From NCBI RefSeq assembly GCF_003054225.1, contig NZ_QBKQ01000002.1, positions 558,001 to 622,000 on the forward strand: a DNA stretch of 64,000 bases, in the 5' to 3' direction. This document shows positions 1 to 8,473 of the stretch, piece after piece. Position 1 is the first letter of the stretch, and each line of letters opens with the position of its first letter. Source of the DNA: Christiangramia gaetbulicola. GTDB lineage: Bacteria > Bacteroidota > Bacteroidia > Flavobacteriales > Flavobacteriaceae. The position numbers were made by a program, and so were the translations under genes. Under the pieces are notes generated by a model, which searched no databases, was not told where the DNA came from, and worked only from the letters and a program-made list of their open reading frames with translations.

Positions 1-1511
1 CTATGGGAATAGATTACAAGAAATTTGAACAGGCGGCACTGGATCATTTTGAAAGTACCACGGCAGATCAGTCTGAATTGCAAAGAAGACTGGACCATCA
101 TCTTGAAGCTACCCCAGATGCTAAAATGATCTTGAGTATAGACAGGCTTGATTATACCAAGGGAATTGCTCACCGTATAAGAGCTTATGAATATTTCCTG
201 GATAAGAACCCGGAATATATTGAAAAGGTGAGGCTGGTCATGTTAGCGGTTCCATCACGATCCAATGTCCCACAATATAGAAGACTTAAAAGAGAGATTG
301 ATGAACTTGTTGGTAGGATCAATGGTAAGTTCTCTACCGTAAGCTGGACTCCTATCTGGTATTTTTATCGCTCCATGCCTTTCAATAACCTTATAGACCT
401 TTATACTACCTGTGATATTGCCCTGCTCACCCCTATTCGTGATGGAATGAATCTGGTGGCCAAAGAATATATCGCTACACGAACAAATCATACCGGAGTT
501 CTTATTTTAAGCGAAATGGCGGGTGCGGCACACGAAATGAACGAGGCCCTTATCATTAATCCGAATAATTTCGAGCAGGTTTCAGAAGCTCTTAAAACGG
601 CTTTTGAAATGCCGAAAGAAGAACAGATCGAACGAAATAAAATGCTTCAAAAGAGGCTTAGAAGATACAGCGTTGAAAAATGGGCGAATGATTTCATGAA
701 AGCCCTTAGGGCCACCAAAGAGAATCGTGATTCATTTAAGTCTATCAGGATCACTCCAGATATTTCTGAAGATATCATGGAACAATTCAGAAAAGCGAAA
801 AGAAGGATCCTCTTTATAGATTATGATGGCACATTGGTGAATTTTGTAGATAAACCCGAAAATGCACGTCCAGACCAGGAATTAAAAGAATTAATAAGAT
901 CACTTAATGCTGAAGAGAATACAGATGTCATCTTAATTAGTGGTAGAGACAAGCATACGCTAGGCAGCTGGTGGAAAGATGTTCCGGTGGAACTTATTTC
1001 TGAACACGGGGTTTGGATGAGACAGATAGATGGTGAATGGGAACTTTCTGAAAATGTAAAGAACGAATGGATGGATGCGGTAAGACCTGTGATCGAAAAC
1101 TTCGTAGACAGGACTCCCGGTACATTCATCGAAGAAAAGAACTATTCCCTGGCCTGGCACTATAGAAAAGCAGATCCTGAATTAGGAGAGATAAGAGCCA
1201 ACGAATTAAGTACGGTACTCAAAGAATTGATCTCCAACCGCGGCCTTAGCGTTCTGGAAGGAAATAAGGTTCTCGAGATAAAGAGTAGTGATGTGAATAA
1301 AGGAAAGGCATCCTCCAAAAAGCTAATTGGAAAGAACTATGATTTCATCTTTGCGATTGGTGATGATTGGACAGATGAATATATGTTCCAGGAATTGCCT
1401 GAATCTTCATATACGGTTAAAGTAGGTATCAAAAAAACCAGCGCCAGATATTACGTGGAAGGTACGCCGAAGGTTAGAAGTTTACTGGAAAAATTCAGGG
1501 ATAACCTGTAG
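1..1511 (+). CDS. otsA-otsB: Bifunctional trehalose-6-phosphate synthase/phosphatase, C-terminal part
   Basis: Makes trehalose in the cytoplasm in two steps: UDP-glucose plus glucose 6-phosphate to trehalose 6-phosphate, then dephosphorylation. Seen: 502 residues, open at the left edge; the ATG at 3 is an internal Met (the MGIDY motif of GT20 enzymes), so the N-terminal part of the synthase lies outside. Synthase signatures DRLDYTKGI (47-55) and RDGMNLVAKEY (146-156) are present. From about residue 262 a HAD-type phosphatase follows with DYDGT (273-277) as nucleophile motif and a late GDDWTDE acidic motif. Synthase-phosphatase fusions are usual in Bacteroidota. Both active-site sets visible here look intact. 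A role in osmotic or desiccation protection is family knowledge; the neighbouring YtxH protein fits a stress setting. Confidence 0.95.
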   Translation, partial: MGIDYKKFEQAALDHFESTTADQSELQRRLDHHLEATPDAKMILSIDRLDYTKGIAHRIRAYEYFLDKNPEYIEKVRLVMLAVPSRSNVPQYRRLKREIDELVGRINGKFSTVSWTPIWYFYRSMPFNNLIDLYTTCDIALLTPIRDGMNLVAKEYIATRTNHTGVLILSEMAGAAHEMNEALIINPNNFEQVSEALKTAFEMPKEEQIERNKMLQKRLRRYSVEKWANDFMKALRATKENRDSFKSIRITPDISEDIMEQFRKAKRRILFIDYDGTLVNFVDKPENARPDQELKELIRSLNAEENTDVILISGRDKHTLGSWWKDVPVELISEHGVWMRQIDGEWELSENVKNEWMDAVRPVIENFVDRTPGTFIEEKNYSLAWHYRKADPELGEIRANELSTVLKELISNRGLSVLEGNKVLEIKSSDVNKGKASSKKLIGKNYDFIFAIGDDWTDEYMFQELPESSYTVKVGIKKTSARYYVEGTPKVRSLLEKFRDNL

Positions 1512-1649
1512 AGAAATTCCAATGTTAAATTAATTAGCAATTAACCTGAAAGTTTAATTATACATTAACTCATAGACTATGGTATCGACCTGTTTTCTAC
1601 TTAATTTTACCATATGAATTTAAATCAAACCAATTTAAAACCAAATACT

Positions 1650-1934
1650 ATGAAATCAGGAAAGTTGTTATTAGGATTAGTTTCCGGAGCAGTTGCAGGA
1701 GCAGTTGTGGGACTTTTATATGCACCTAAAAAAGGAAAAGATACGCGTAAAGCTATCACTGAAAAAGGAGATGATTACATCAAAGGCGCAAATAAAAGCA
1801 TTCACGACTTTACAGATTCAATAAATCATAAAGTTGAAGCTCTTAAAGCTAGAACGAAAGCTAATTTGGCAAGCTCAAAATCTGAAGAGAAAATTAACCA
1901 GGCCAAAGCAGAATTGCATGATGTGGCAAGTTAA
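1650..1934 (+). CDS. YtxH domain-containing small protein
   Basis: Short protein of about 94 residues with one N-terminal glycine/alanine-rich membrane segment (KLLLGLVSGAVAGAVVG) followed by the LLYAPKKGKDTR motif typical of YtxH proteins, then a basic, helical, coiled-coil-like tail. Known family members are general-stress proteins of unknown mechanism. Start choice: an in-frame ATG at 1614 would add 12 residues (MNLNQTNLKPNT), but that stretch reads like an untranslated AT-rich leader and the ATG at 1650 directly precedes the membrane segment, so 1650 is preferred. A strong terminator follows at 1958. Confidence 0.85.
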   Translation: MKSGKLLLGLVSGAVAGAVVGLLYAPKKGKDTRKAITEKGDDYIKGANKSIHDFTDSINHKVEALKARTKANLASSKSEEKINQAKAELHDVAS

Positions 1935-1957
1935 TTTGTAGGAAATAATATATTTCT

Positions 1958-1993
1958 AAGCCCCGGGGAGTCTTCCTCGGGGCTTTCTTTTTT
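1958..1993 (+). terminator. Rho-independent terminator after the YtxH gene
   Basis: Inverted repeat AGCCCCGGGGA / TCCTCGGGGCT (1959-1969 and 1974-1984, one G-T pair) with a short loop, followed by a run of T. It ends the YtxH transcript and isolates it from the peptidase gene at 2042. Confidence 0.9.
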
Positions 1994-2041
1994 TAAATCT
2001 TCAAAACTTCTGTATTTTAGAAGGCTCATAAAAAGAAAAAC

Positions 2042-3394
2042 ATGAAATTATCCCCTCGAAAGATCTTAACCTTTATTGCCCTAAGCGGACTAACCTTTTA
2101 TTCGAATGCCCAGGAAACCGATCAACGATTATATGAAATCATAGATGAAGTATCGGCAGACAGCATTGAACACGATATTAGAAAACTGGCTGGTTTTGGC
2201 ACGAGAAACACCTTTAGTGATACCGTTTCTGATACCAGAGGCATCGGTGCCGCCAGAAGATGGATAAAATCTGAATTCGAGAACATTTCTTCTAAATGTG
2301 ATAATTGCCTGGATGTATTTTATCAAAAGGATTATGTAACCCCAGAAGATGGCGAACGCATCCCTAAGGAAGCCTGGGTGGTAAACGTGGTCGCTATTCA
2401 AAAAGGAACTAAATATCCCAATCGCTACGTCATCATGAGTGGTGATATAGATTCCAGGGCAAGTAATACTATGGATTTCACTACAGATGCTCCTGGCGCC
2501 AATGATAATGCCAGTGGAATGGCCGGTACAATTGAGGCTGCCCGTGTATTGTCTAAATACGATTTTGAAAGCAGTATCATTTATGTAGGCCTGTCTGGTG
2601 AGGAACAGGGGCTTTTTGGTGGTAAAGGTCTTGCTGAATATGCAAAGAAGAATAACTGGGATGTTATTGGAATTCTGAATAACGATATGATCGGGAATAT
2701 TGAAGGTGTTGACGGAGTTATCGATAATAGAAGTTTCAGAATCTTTTCTGAACCCATCCCTCCTACCGAAACTGAGCGTGAAAGAAGAATGAGAAGGTTT
2801 TATGGTGGCGAAGTTGATGGTATTTCCAGACAATTGGCCAGATATATTCATGATCATGTAGAAACCTATATGCCAGAAATGAACCCTATGATGATCTATC
2901 GTCTGGACAGGTTTGGCCGAGGAGGTCATCACAGGCCTTTTAATGACCTTGGTTTCGCCGGAGTCAGAATTATGGAGGCACATGAGAACTACAACCGTCA
3001 GCACCAGGATATACGCACTGAGAACGGAATTAAGTACGGCGATGTGGTAGAAGGTGTGAATTTTGACTACGCAAAGAAATTAACTGCGGTAAATGCTATT
3101 AATCTAGCCAGCCTGGCCTGGGCTCCACCCGCGCCGGCCAAAGTGGAAATTGGAGGAATTGTTGAGCCCAGTACAAAATTAAGATGGGATGCTGTAGAAG
3201 GAGATGTTGCTGGTTTTAAGATATACTGGAGAGATACTACCGCGCCGCAATGGCAAAATTCCAGGTTCGTTGGAAATGTTACTGAATTTACCTTAGAAGG
3301 AATTGTAATAGATAACTATTTGTTTGGAGTTGCCGCTGTAGGTAAAAATGGCCATGAAAGTCTGGTTGTTTTTCCTTCAGGTACCTTTAGATAG
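2042..3394 (+). CDS. Secreted M28 family metallopeptidase with C-terminal fibronectin III-like domain
   Basis: 450 residues. N-terminal signal peptide ending near residue 23 (SNAQ). The M28 core carries PGANDNASG (151-159, bridging zinc ligand D155), GEEQG (186-190, catalytic E187/E188), NNDMIG (213-218, D215) and a late MEAHENYNRQH with the last His ligand. The first ligand position, normally His in a GHxDS motif, reads GDIDS (134-138), so D135 replaces His. Residues from about 360 to the end form a beta-rich fibronectin III-like domain (PAKVEIGG to the C-terminus). Likely an exported aminopeptidase for protein scavenging. Gap of 15 bp to the next gene suggests co-transcription. Whether the His-to-Asp change alters metal binding cannot be told from sequence alone. 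Confidence 0.88.
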   Translation: MKLSPRKILTFIALSGLTFYSNAQETDQRLYEIIDEVSADSIEHDIRKLAGFGTRNTFSDTVSDTRGIGAARRWIKSEFENISSKCDNCLDVFYQKDYVTPEDGERIPKEAWVVNVVAIQKGTKYPNRYVIMSGDIDSRASNTMDFTTDAPGANDNASGMAGTIEAARVLSKYDFESSIIYVGLSGEEQGLFGGKGLAEYAKKNNWDVIGILNNDMIGNIEGVDGVIDNRSFRIFSEPIPPTETERERRMRRFYGGEVDGISRQLARYIHDHVETYMPEMNPMMIYRLDRFGRGGHHRPFNDLGFAGVRIMEAHENYNRQHQDIRTENGIKYGDVVEGVNFDYAKKLTAVNAINLASLAWAPPAPAKVEIGGIVEPSTKLRWDAVEGDVAGFKIYWRDTTAPQWQNSRFVGNVTEFTLEGIVIDNYLFGVAAVGKNGHESLVVFPSGTFR

Positions 3395-3409
3395 AAAACA
3401 ACCAATATT

Positions 3410-4237
3410 ATGAAATACTTTAGATCTGGGATCGTCCTAATGCTCTTTGCTGCTTTACTATTTTCATGTAAGAATAAGAGCGAAAAGAGTGAGATGAGTA
3501 GTGAAAATTCTGAGACAGGTGAACTTTCTAGTTCATCCAGACATCATGAATGGGTAACTCTTTCCCATGGTAATCGCGAGTTTCAGGCATTCGTAGTTTA
3601 TCCTGAGGTAAAGGAAAAAGCGAAACCCGTGATCGTTATTCATGAGAACCGGGGACTTAATGACTGGGCCAGGCTATTCGCTGATATACTTGCAGAAAAA
3701 GGTTACCTCGTAATCGCGCCAGATCTTATTTCGAATACAGTAGAAGGAAAAAAGAAAACTACAGATTTTGAAAATCCTGATGCAGCAAGGGAAGCGATCT
3801 ATGACCTGGATAAAGATCAGGTGACGGCAGATCTGAATGCAGCATATGAATACATTAAAAATGATCCTGCTTCTACCGGTGAGGTAGCCGTTGTTGGTTT
3901 CTGCTGGGGAGGTTCCCAGACCTTCAGGTATGCCACCAGTAATCCTGATATAACTTCGGCGCATGTATTTTATGGGACTGCACCAAAAGATGAAGAAGTA
4001 TTCTCAAATATCAACGCACCCGTTTACGGATATTATGGAGGAAACGACAACAGGGTCAACTCAACTATTGAGGAAACTGAAAAGTATATGAAAGCAGCCG
4101 GAAAAACATACGAGTACGAGATCTATGATAATGCGGGTCATGCTTTTATGAGAAGCGGTCACCAACCTGAAGGTGAGCCGGGAAACAAAAAAGCTCATGA
4201 CCAGGCCTGGGAAAGATTATTGAAAAACTTGAAGTAA
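3410..4237 (+). CDS. Dienelactone hydrolase family lipoprotein
   Basis: 275 residues, alpha/beta hydrolase. Lipobox LLFSC with Cys20, so probably anchored in the envelope. The Cys-Asp-His triad of dienelactone hydrolases is visible: GFCWGG (C165), GGNDNR (D213) and NAGHAF (H244); the HENRGL oxyanion segment is at 78-83. Charged, Ser/Glu-rich linker at 21-45. The natural substrate is unknown; family members cleave cyclic lactones and various esters. It follows the peptidase gene closely on the same strand. Confidence 0.88.
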   Translation: MKYFRSGIVLMLFAALLFSCKNKSEKSEMSSENSETGELSSSSRHHEWVTLSHGNREFQAFVVYPEVKEKAKPVIVIHENRGLNDWARLFADILAEKGYLVIAPDLISNTVEGKKKTTDFENPDAAREAIYDLDKDQVTADLNAAYEYIKNDPASTGEVAVVGFCWGGSQTFRYATSNPDITSAHVFYGTAPKDEEVFSNINAPVYGYYGGNDNRVNSTIEETEKYMKAAGKTYEYEIYDNAGHAFMRSGHQPEGEPGNKKAHDQAWERLLKNLK

Positions 4238-4266
4238 TTCTGTAAGCGAATATTAAAGAAAAGAGA

Positions 4267-5232
4267 TCAGATTATTTTTTCTCTTTCAGAATGATGGATG
4301 GCTTTTTCACTATCCCTGAAATAACAGGTACTTACATCCATTGTCTCGAGATTCGATAAAACTTTCTGCACCTTCCCATTTTGCTTGCTGGTAGTTTGCC
4401 GTATATAAACCGCCTTGATATTCATGGGAAAGGTTTTACAGATTCTCTCATATAAATAGGGATCATGCTGCGAATCATCACCCATAAGCACATATTTAAG
4501 GTTGGGATAGAATGAAATAATATCCTTGATCTTAATGAATTTATGATCGTGGTTCCCCCTGCCGGTACTTACAAAATCGCGCAATCCCGTTTTGATCTTT
4601 TTAAGCTTAATTACTGCCTTTGGAAGTTCATGCATATCGGCGAATTCAGATATGAAATCATATAAATTCCATTCGCTACTGGAAACATAGAAAAAGGAGT
4701 TGGTCGCCTCTTTACTATTCTGTCCAGCCTGACTAAGCCGGGTATAGTGCTTCACCACATCGTCAAAAACCTTTCTTTTATTGATGTTTTTGGAAAGCAT
4801 CACGTAAAGCTTTTTAAAAAGGCTATTACTATGGGAAATCAGGAAAGTATCATCTATATCTGAAATTATGGCCAGTTTGCTGGGATATGGTTTTAAAAGC
4901 TCTCCCTTTTCTATCATCCCAAACTCATACATCTTGCAGGTCACTTCATATTCATGCCAGCCTGGCTCTAGAGGAGTATTATACGGAATAGTAAATCTAA
5001 AATAGCCATCTTTCTGGGTCTTCGTAGTTACATCCAGATCCCTGAATTTTAACCTGACCTTAAAATTTTCCAGAGGTTTGATCCTGAATTTATGAAGGAT
5101 AGCGTGGGCATGCTTGATACCTTTCTTTTCAATACTGAATTTATCTGGTGCCCAGGATTCAAATAAATGCCCGAAAACTACGAGTTCTTCATCATTCACA
5201 TATCCACGGTACAACTTAAGGTCTAGTTTCAA
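4267..5232 (-). CDS. App1-like phosphatidate phosphatase domain protein (DUF2183)
   Basis: 321 residues. The C-terminal half is a HAD-type phosphatase of the App1/DUF2183 family: SDIDDT motif at 124-129 and a later GDDSQHDPYLYE acidic motif. The N-terminal 100 residues form a beta-rich domain typical of these proteins. Eukaryotic App1 dephosphorylates phosphatidate to diacylglycerol; bacterial substrates are not established. It is divergent from a diacylglycerol-kinase-like gene with only 71 bp between the starts, which suggests a paired role in lipid phosphate turnover (inference). No signal peptide seen. Confidence 0.88.
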   Translation of the reverse strand: MKLDLKLYRGYVNDEELVVFGHLFESWAPDKFSIEKKGIKHAHAILHKFRIKPLENFKVRLKFRDLDVTTKTQKDGYFRFTIPYNTPLEPGWHEYEVTCKMYEFGMIEKGELLKPYPSKLAIISDIDDTFLISHSNSLFKKLYVMLSKNINKRKVFDDVVKHYTRLSQAGQNSKEATNSFFYVSSSEWNLYDFISEFADMHELPKAVIKLKKIKTGLRDFVSTGRGNHDHKFIKIKDIISFYPNLKYVLMGDDSQHDPYLYERICKTFPMNIKAVYIRQTTSKQNGKVQKVLSNLETMDVSTCYFRDSEKAIHHSEREKII

Positions 5233-5303
5233 AATATTGGCCTTTTTTTAAAATTCCTTCAATCCAAAATACTTAATTTTAGGCGTTTCATAAAGATTAC
5301 AGA

Positions 5304-6176
5304 ATGAATTTTAAGGAAGTTTTATTGATTGTAAATCCTATTGCGGGGCACACAGATAAAAAAAAGATCATCTCCACGGTTCACGATCATTTAGAACAAA
5401 TAAAGGCTGGTTATCATTTATACATGACCACCGGAGAAAATGATAAGGATAAAATTCAATCAGAGATAGAGGACCATAATATAGACCGGGTGCTGGTTGC
5501 CGGTGGTGATGGTACCATTAATCTAGTTGCTGAAGCCATCAAGGATTATGACCTTACTCTGGGCATTATTCCCTCTGGATCTGCTAATGGTCTTGCGGTG
5601 AATTTTGATCTGCCAGAAGAACTGGACTCACAAATCGAGGTTGCCCTGGGTGAAAATTACAAGGATATCGATCTGCTTTGTTTGAATGATATCATCTGTC
5701 TGCATATGAGTGATCTTGGCATAAATGCAGAACTCATCAGGAATTATGAGAACTCTTCTTTCAGAGGGAAATTTGGCTATTTGATACAGTCCATTCCTAC
5801 CCTCATCCAAAGTGAATATCCTTTCGATTTTCTTATCGAGACAGAAGATTTTTTTCAGGAAGCAAAGGCCGTATTACTTGGTTTCGCTAATGTCAAAAAA
5901 TATGGCACCGGTGCGAATGTAAATCCCAATGGTATTCCCGATGATGGCATTTTCGAGATCCTTATCTTTAAAAAACTAAGCTTAGGTGAAATACTCAAGA
6001 CCCTTAGAAATGAAACCGATCTTGATCCAGATTTTGTAGAGATCATTCCCGCGAAAAAAGCAAAGATCACCTGTAGAAAACCAGTATCCTTTCAGATAGA
6101 TGGTGAGTATATCGGCAAGAAAACTGAGATAAATATTAAAATACTTCCTCAAAAATTAAGGCTGGCAATTCCTTAG
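5304..6176 (+). CDS. YegS/diacylglycerol kinase family lipid kinase
   Basis: 290 residues with the diacylglycerol kinase catalytic fold: VNPIAG near 10-15, GGDGT at 67-71 and PSGSANGLA at 90-98, then the beta-sandwich C-terminal domain ending in QIDGEYIG. Cytoplasmic, ATP-dependent phosphorylation of a lipid (diacylglycerol or related). Divergent from the App1-like phosphatase, so kinase and phosphatase of opposite action share a 71 bp promoter region. The exact lipid substrate cannot be assigned. Confidence 0.9.
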   Translation: MNFKEVLLIVNPIAGHTDKKKIISTVHDHLEQIKAGYHLYMTTGENDKDKIQSEIEDHNIDRVLVAGGDGTINLVAEAIKDYDLTLGIIPSGSANGLAVNFDLPEELDSQIEVALGENYKDIDLLCLNDIICLHMSDLGINAELIRNYENSSFRGKFGYLIQSIPTLIQSEYPFDFLIETEDFFQEAKAVLLGFANVKKYGTGANVNPNGIPDDGIFEILIFKKLSLGEILKTLRNETDLDPDFVEIIPAKKAKITCRKPVSFQIDGEYIGKKTEINIKILPQKLRLAIP

Positions 6177-6188
6177 CCGGAGATAAAA

Positions 6189-7115
6189 CTATTCAGCAAC
6201 AGGTAAATAAATTTCTGCTACCCAGTTCATATGGTCACTATCGATCTTTGGATTGTCATGGTAAATTTCCATAGGTCCTTCTTCTACTTCGATACCACGA
6301 TCCTGAGCCATATAGACCAGGTCGAACCAGCTAACATGTGAAAGCCGATAATTACCATTAAATACAAGTTTTAGCGCCTTTTGAGAAGGATATTTCTTAA
6401 GGCTGATTTTACCGGTTTCTTCCAACTTACTTATATCCTCTACCGGAAAACAAAAGTCAAAATCTACGAGATCCTTTTCCCTGTTCCATTTAGTAACCTT
6501 CAAAAATGGAAAGCCATTTAGGTTGATCTTATTCCTAAGCACATAATTTTCCAATAATGAAATTGTACTCATCATTTCAGTAGCTTTCCCGGTAAGCGGT
6601 ATATTTTTAGAAGTACTGCAAATACATTCCAATTCAGGAGTTTCTACGACAGACTTTTCAGGAGTTATTTTATATTGATTTTGATGCTCTATTAATGATC
6701 TTTTAAAAGAAAGCACTTGTTCTTTAAGTGTATCGATATATACGCTTTCCTGAAAAGGATTTACGATATCTATACGATTAGCTAATTTATTTTTCTGAGA
6801 TAACACATTTAGAGTGATCGCAGTAGCACTATCATTGATTCTTTCCAACTCCCATTTAAACTCAATTGAGTTGGTGCTGTCTAATTTTATTCGTTGGGTA
6901 AGTGAATTAAAGTCACTTCTATCCGTTATCTCTATTTCTTTTGAATTCCCATTTGCATCAAGGGTTTTCCATTCCGACAGCTCATAAGAAACAGCGCCAG
7001 GGCCAAACCTGGCTGTAGTTTCGAATTGATAATCATATTTTTTAATAAAAAGATACCAGCCAAGACCGGCAACACAAAGTGCCAGAACTACGATTAAAAT
7101 TTTCTTCATGATCAA
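6189..7115 (-). CDS. Membrane-anchored SRPBCC plus GyrI-like effector-binding domain protein
   Basis: 308 residues. One N-terminal membrane segment (KILIVVLALCVAGLGWYLF) then a polyketide-cyclase/SRPBCC-like region to about 150 and a GyrI-like (AraC effector-binding) region from about 160 to the end, finishing in WVAEIYLPV, a typical ending of that fold. Such proteins lack a DNA-binding domain and are thought to bind small molecules; no function is established. The start codon overlaps the stop of the haloperoxidase-like gene by 4 bp (7112-7115, ATGA), so it is the last gene of the long minus-strand operon. A start two codons further in is equally possible. Confidence 0.8.
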   Translation of the reverse strand: MIMKKILIVVLALCVAGLGWYLFIKKYDYQFETTARFGPGAVSYELSEWKTLDANGNSKEIEITDRSDFNSLTQRIKLDSTNSIEFKWELERINDSATAITLNVLSQKNKLANRIDIVNPFQESVYIDTLKEQVLSFKRSLIEHQNQYKITPEKSVVETPELECICSTSKNIPLTGKATEMMSTISLLENYVLRNKINLNGFPFLKVTKWNREKDLVDFDFCFPVEDISKLEETGKISLKKYPSQKALKLVFNGNYRLSHVSWFDLVYMAQDRGIEVEEGPMEIYHDNPKIDSDHMNWVAEIYLPVAE

Positions 7116-8473
7116 TTGGAAACCAGGCTCTGGTCTTCGCCTTTTAGTTTTAAATTCTCTACTACGAAAGCACCAAGTTCGCGCCCTTGTTTTAAACCAA
7201 CTTCAATAGCCGCTCGGTAATGTATACCACCAAATAACCTGCTATTTGCAGCTTCTCTGGAAGCTTCATTAAAAGAATTGAATGATCTTACCGGCAAACC
7301 ATAATTCGTCTCGGTATCATCTTCAAAAGCGAAATTATCACCAAAAATATCGGTCAGCACCACCGCAGCAGCACCAGAAACTACAGAATGTCCACTGGTA
7401 TATTCAGGAAACGGAGGAGTTTGTAACACCGGTGACCAGTTCTCATCTATATATTTATTAATAAGCGTTTCTGGTCTAACCAGGCTGCTTCTGTACTTCT
7501 CATCCCAACAACTAATAAAAGCATCGGCCATGGCGATAGAAGTCCTGGTATAGGCATAAACCGTTTTATCAAAATCTGAATTCGATTTTCTACAGGCGAT
7601 CTTGGTGATCCCAATCCAGTGTCCTCCAGGAGTGATCTTTTTAGTGGCGAACATCAAATGCCCCTTCTGTGTAGATACATAAGGATTACAATCCCAGAAT
7701 TTAGCAATTTCGAGTTTTTCATTATCATCACTGTCTCCAATTTCATCCATTTCCTTTTTCACTTCATACACTTCCATCAATTCCTGATAGAATTTAGAGT
7801 CAGGTTTCATGGAAAATTCCGGTGGAGGAGCTGGTTTAAACTGCCCCGCAGAATCGATCACGAAAGGTCTTATTTTCATCCAGTGAGGTTCGATCCCATC
7901 CATATATGAAGGAGGTGTTGGCTGCCATCTGCTTTCGTCATCGGTATATAAAGAAAACTTAGGCATGGTTCGGGTCGCGGCATAATTATCATTTTTCATC
8001 CATGCTTTTATATGGTCTGCAACCTGTAGCCCGTATTCCTTAGATTTCCTGAAACTTTCCGGGTTCTTACTTTCCCAGTTCTTATAGATACTATCCCTGA
8101 ACTTCTCAATGCTTTCTTCCGAAAAAATAAGGCTCTTCCCTATTTCATAAAAAGCGACGATAGATGAGATCCTTGGGTTCAAGCCAGTGGTGTCTTGAGG
8201 AGCAGGCACTGGGGTAAGTTCATTTAGCTGCCCGGCCAAACTGGTATATTCAGTCTCGCCTGCCTGTAAAGCCTCGTAAGCCGCAATGTTCGAATAGGCA
8301 TAGATCCTGCTTGCTACCGGCGGAGAGAAAATATCATGCACCTGTACTTCAGTTAATTTATCAACTGCCGTATGATAATCTTCTGTAGATACCACGATAG
8401 GTTCGTCCTTTTTACAAGCAATAAAACTTAAAAAGGATAAAGCAAGAATAAATGTATACTTCAAAAACTTCAT
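7112..8473 (-). CDS. Vanadium-dependent haloperoxidase / PAP2 superfamily lipoprotein
   Basis: 453 residues. Lipobox FIAC, Cys20. The vanadate-binding signature shared by vanadium haloperoxidases and PAP2 phosphatases is complete: K-x6-RP (K326, R333), YTSGH (H362) and SR-x5-H (R412, H418). The Asp often found four residues after the last His is Ala here. Enzymes of this group either oxidise halides with hydrogen peroxide or remove phosphate; sequence alone does not decide. It is translationally coupled to both neighbours (4 bp overlaps at 7112-7115 and 8470-8473) and belongs to the SusC/SusD operon, so it probably acts outside the inner membrane on an imported compound or a product of it. 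Confidence 0.85.
   Translation of the reverse strand: MKFLKYTFILALSFLSFIACKKDEPIVVSTEDYHTAVDKLTEVQVHDIFSPPVASRIYAYSNIAAYEALQAGETEYTSLAGQLNELTPVPAPQDTTGLNPRISSIVAFYEIGKSLIFSEESIEKFRDSIYKNWESKNPESFRKSKEYGLQVADHIKAWMKNDNYAATRTMPKFSLYTDDESRWQPTPPSYMDGIEPHWMKIRPFVIDSAGQFKPAPPPEFSMKPDSKFYQELMEVYEVKKEMDEIGDSDDNEKLEIAKFWDCNPYVSTQKGHLMFATKKITPGGHWIGITKIACRKSNSDFDKTVYAYTRTSIAMADAFISCWDEKYRSSLVRPETLINKYIDENWSPVLQTPPFPEYTSGHSVVSGAAAVVLTDIFGDNFAFEDDTETNYGLPVRSFNSFNEASREAANSRLFGGIHYRAAIEVGLKQGRELGAFVVENLKLKGEDQSLVSN

Noticed and set aside
2129-3004. Open frame of 291 codons on the minus strand
   Set aside because: Fully antisense to the M28 peptidase, whose motifs and signal peptide are clear; the antisense product has no recognisable domain.
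4258-4287. AAAGAGA/TCTCTTT hairpin between the hydrolase and App1-like genes as terminator
   Set aside because: AT-rich, long loop, and partly inside the App1 coding end; too weak to call.
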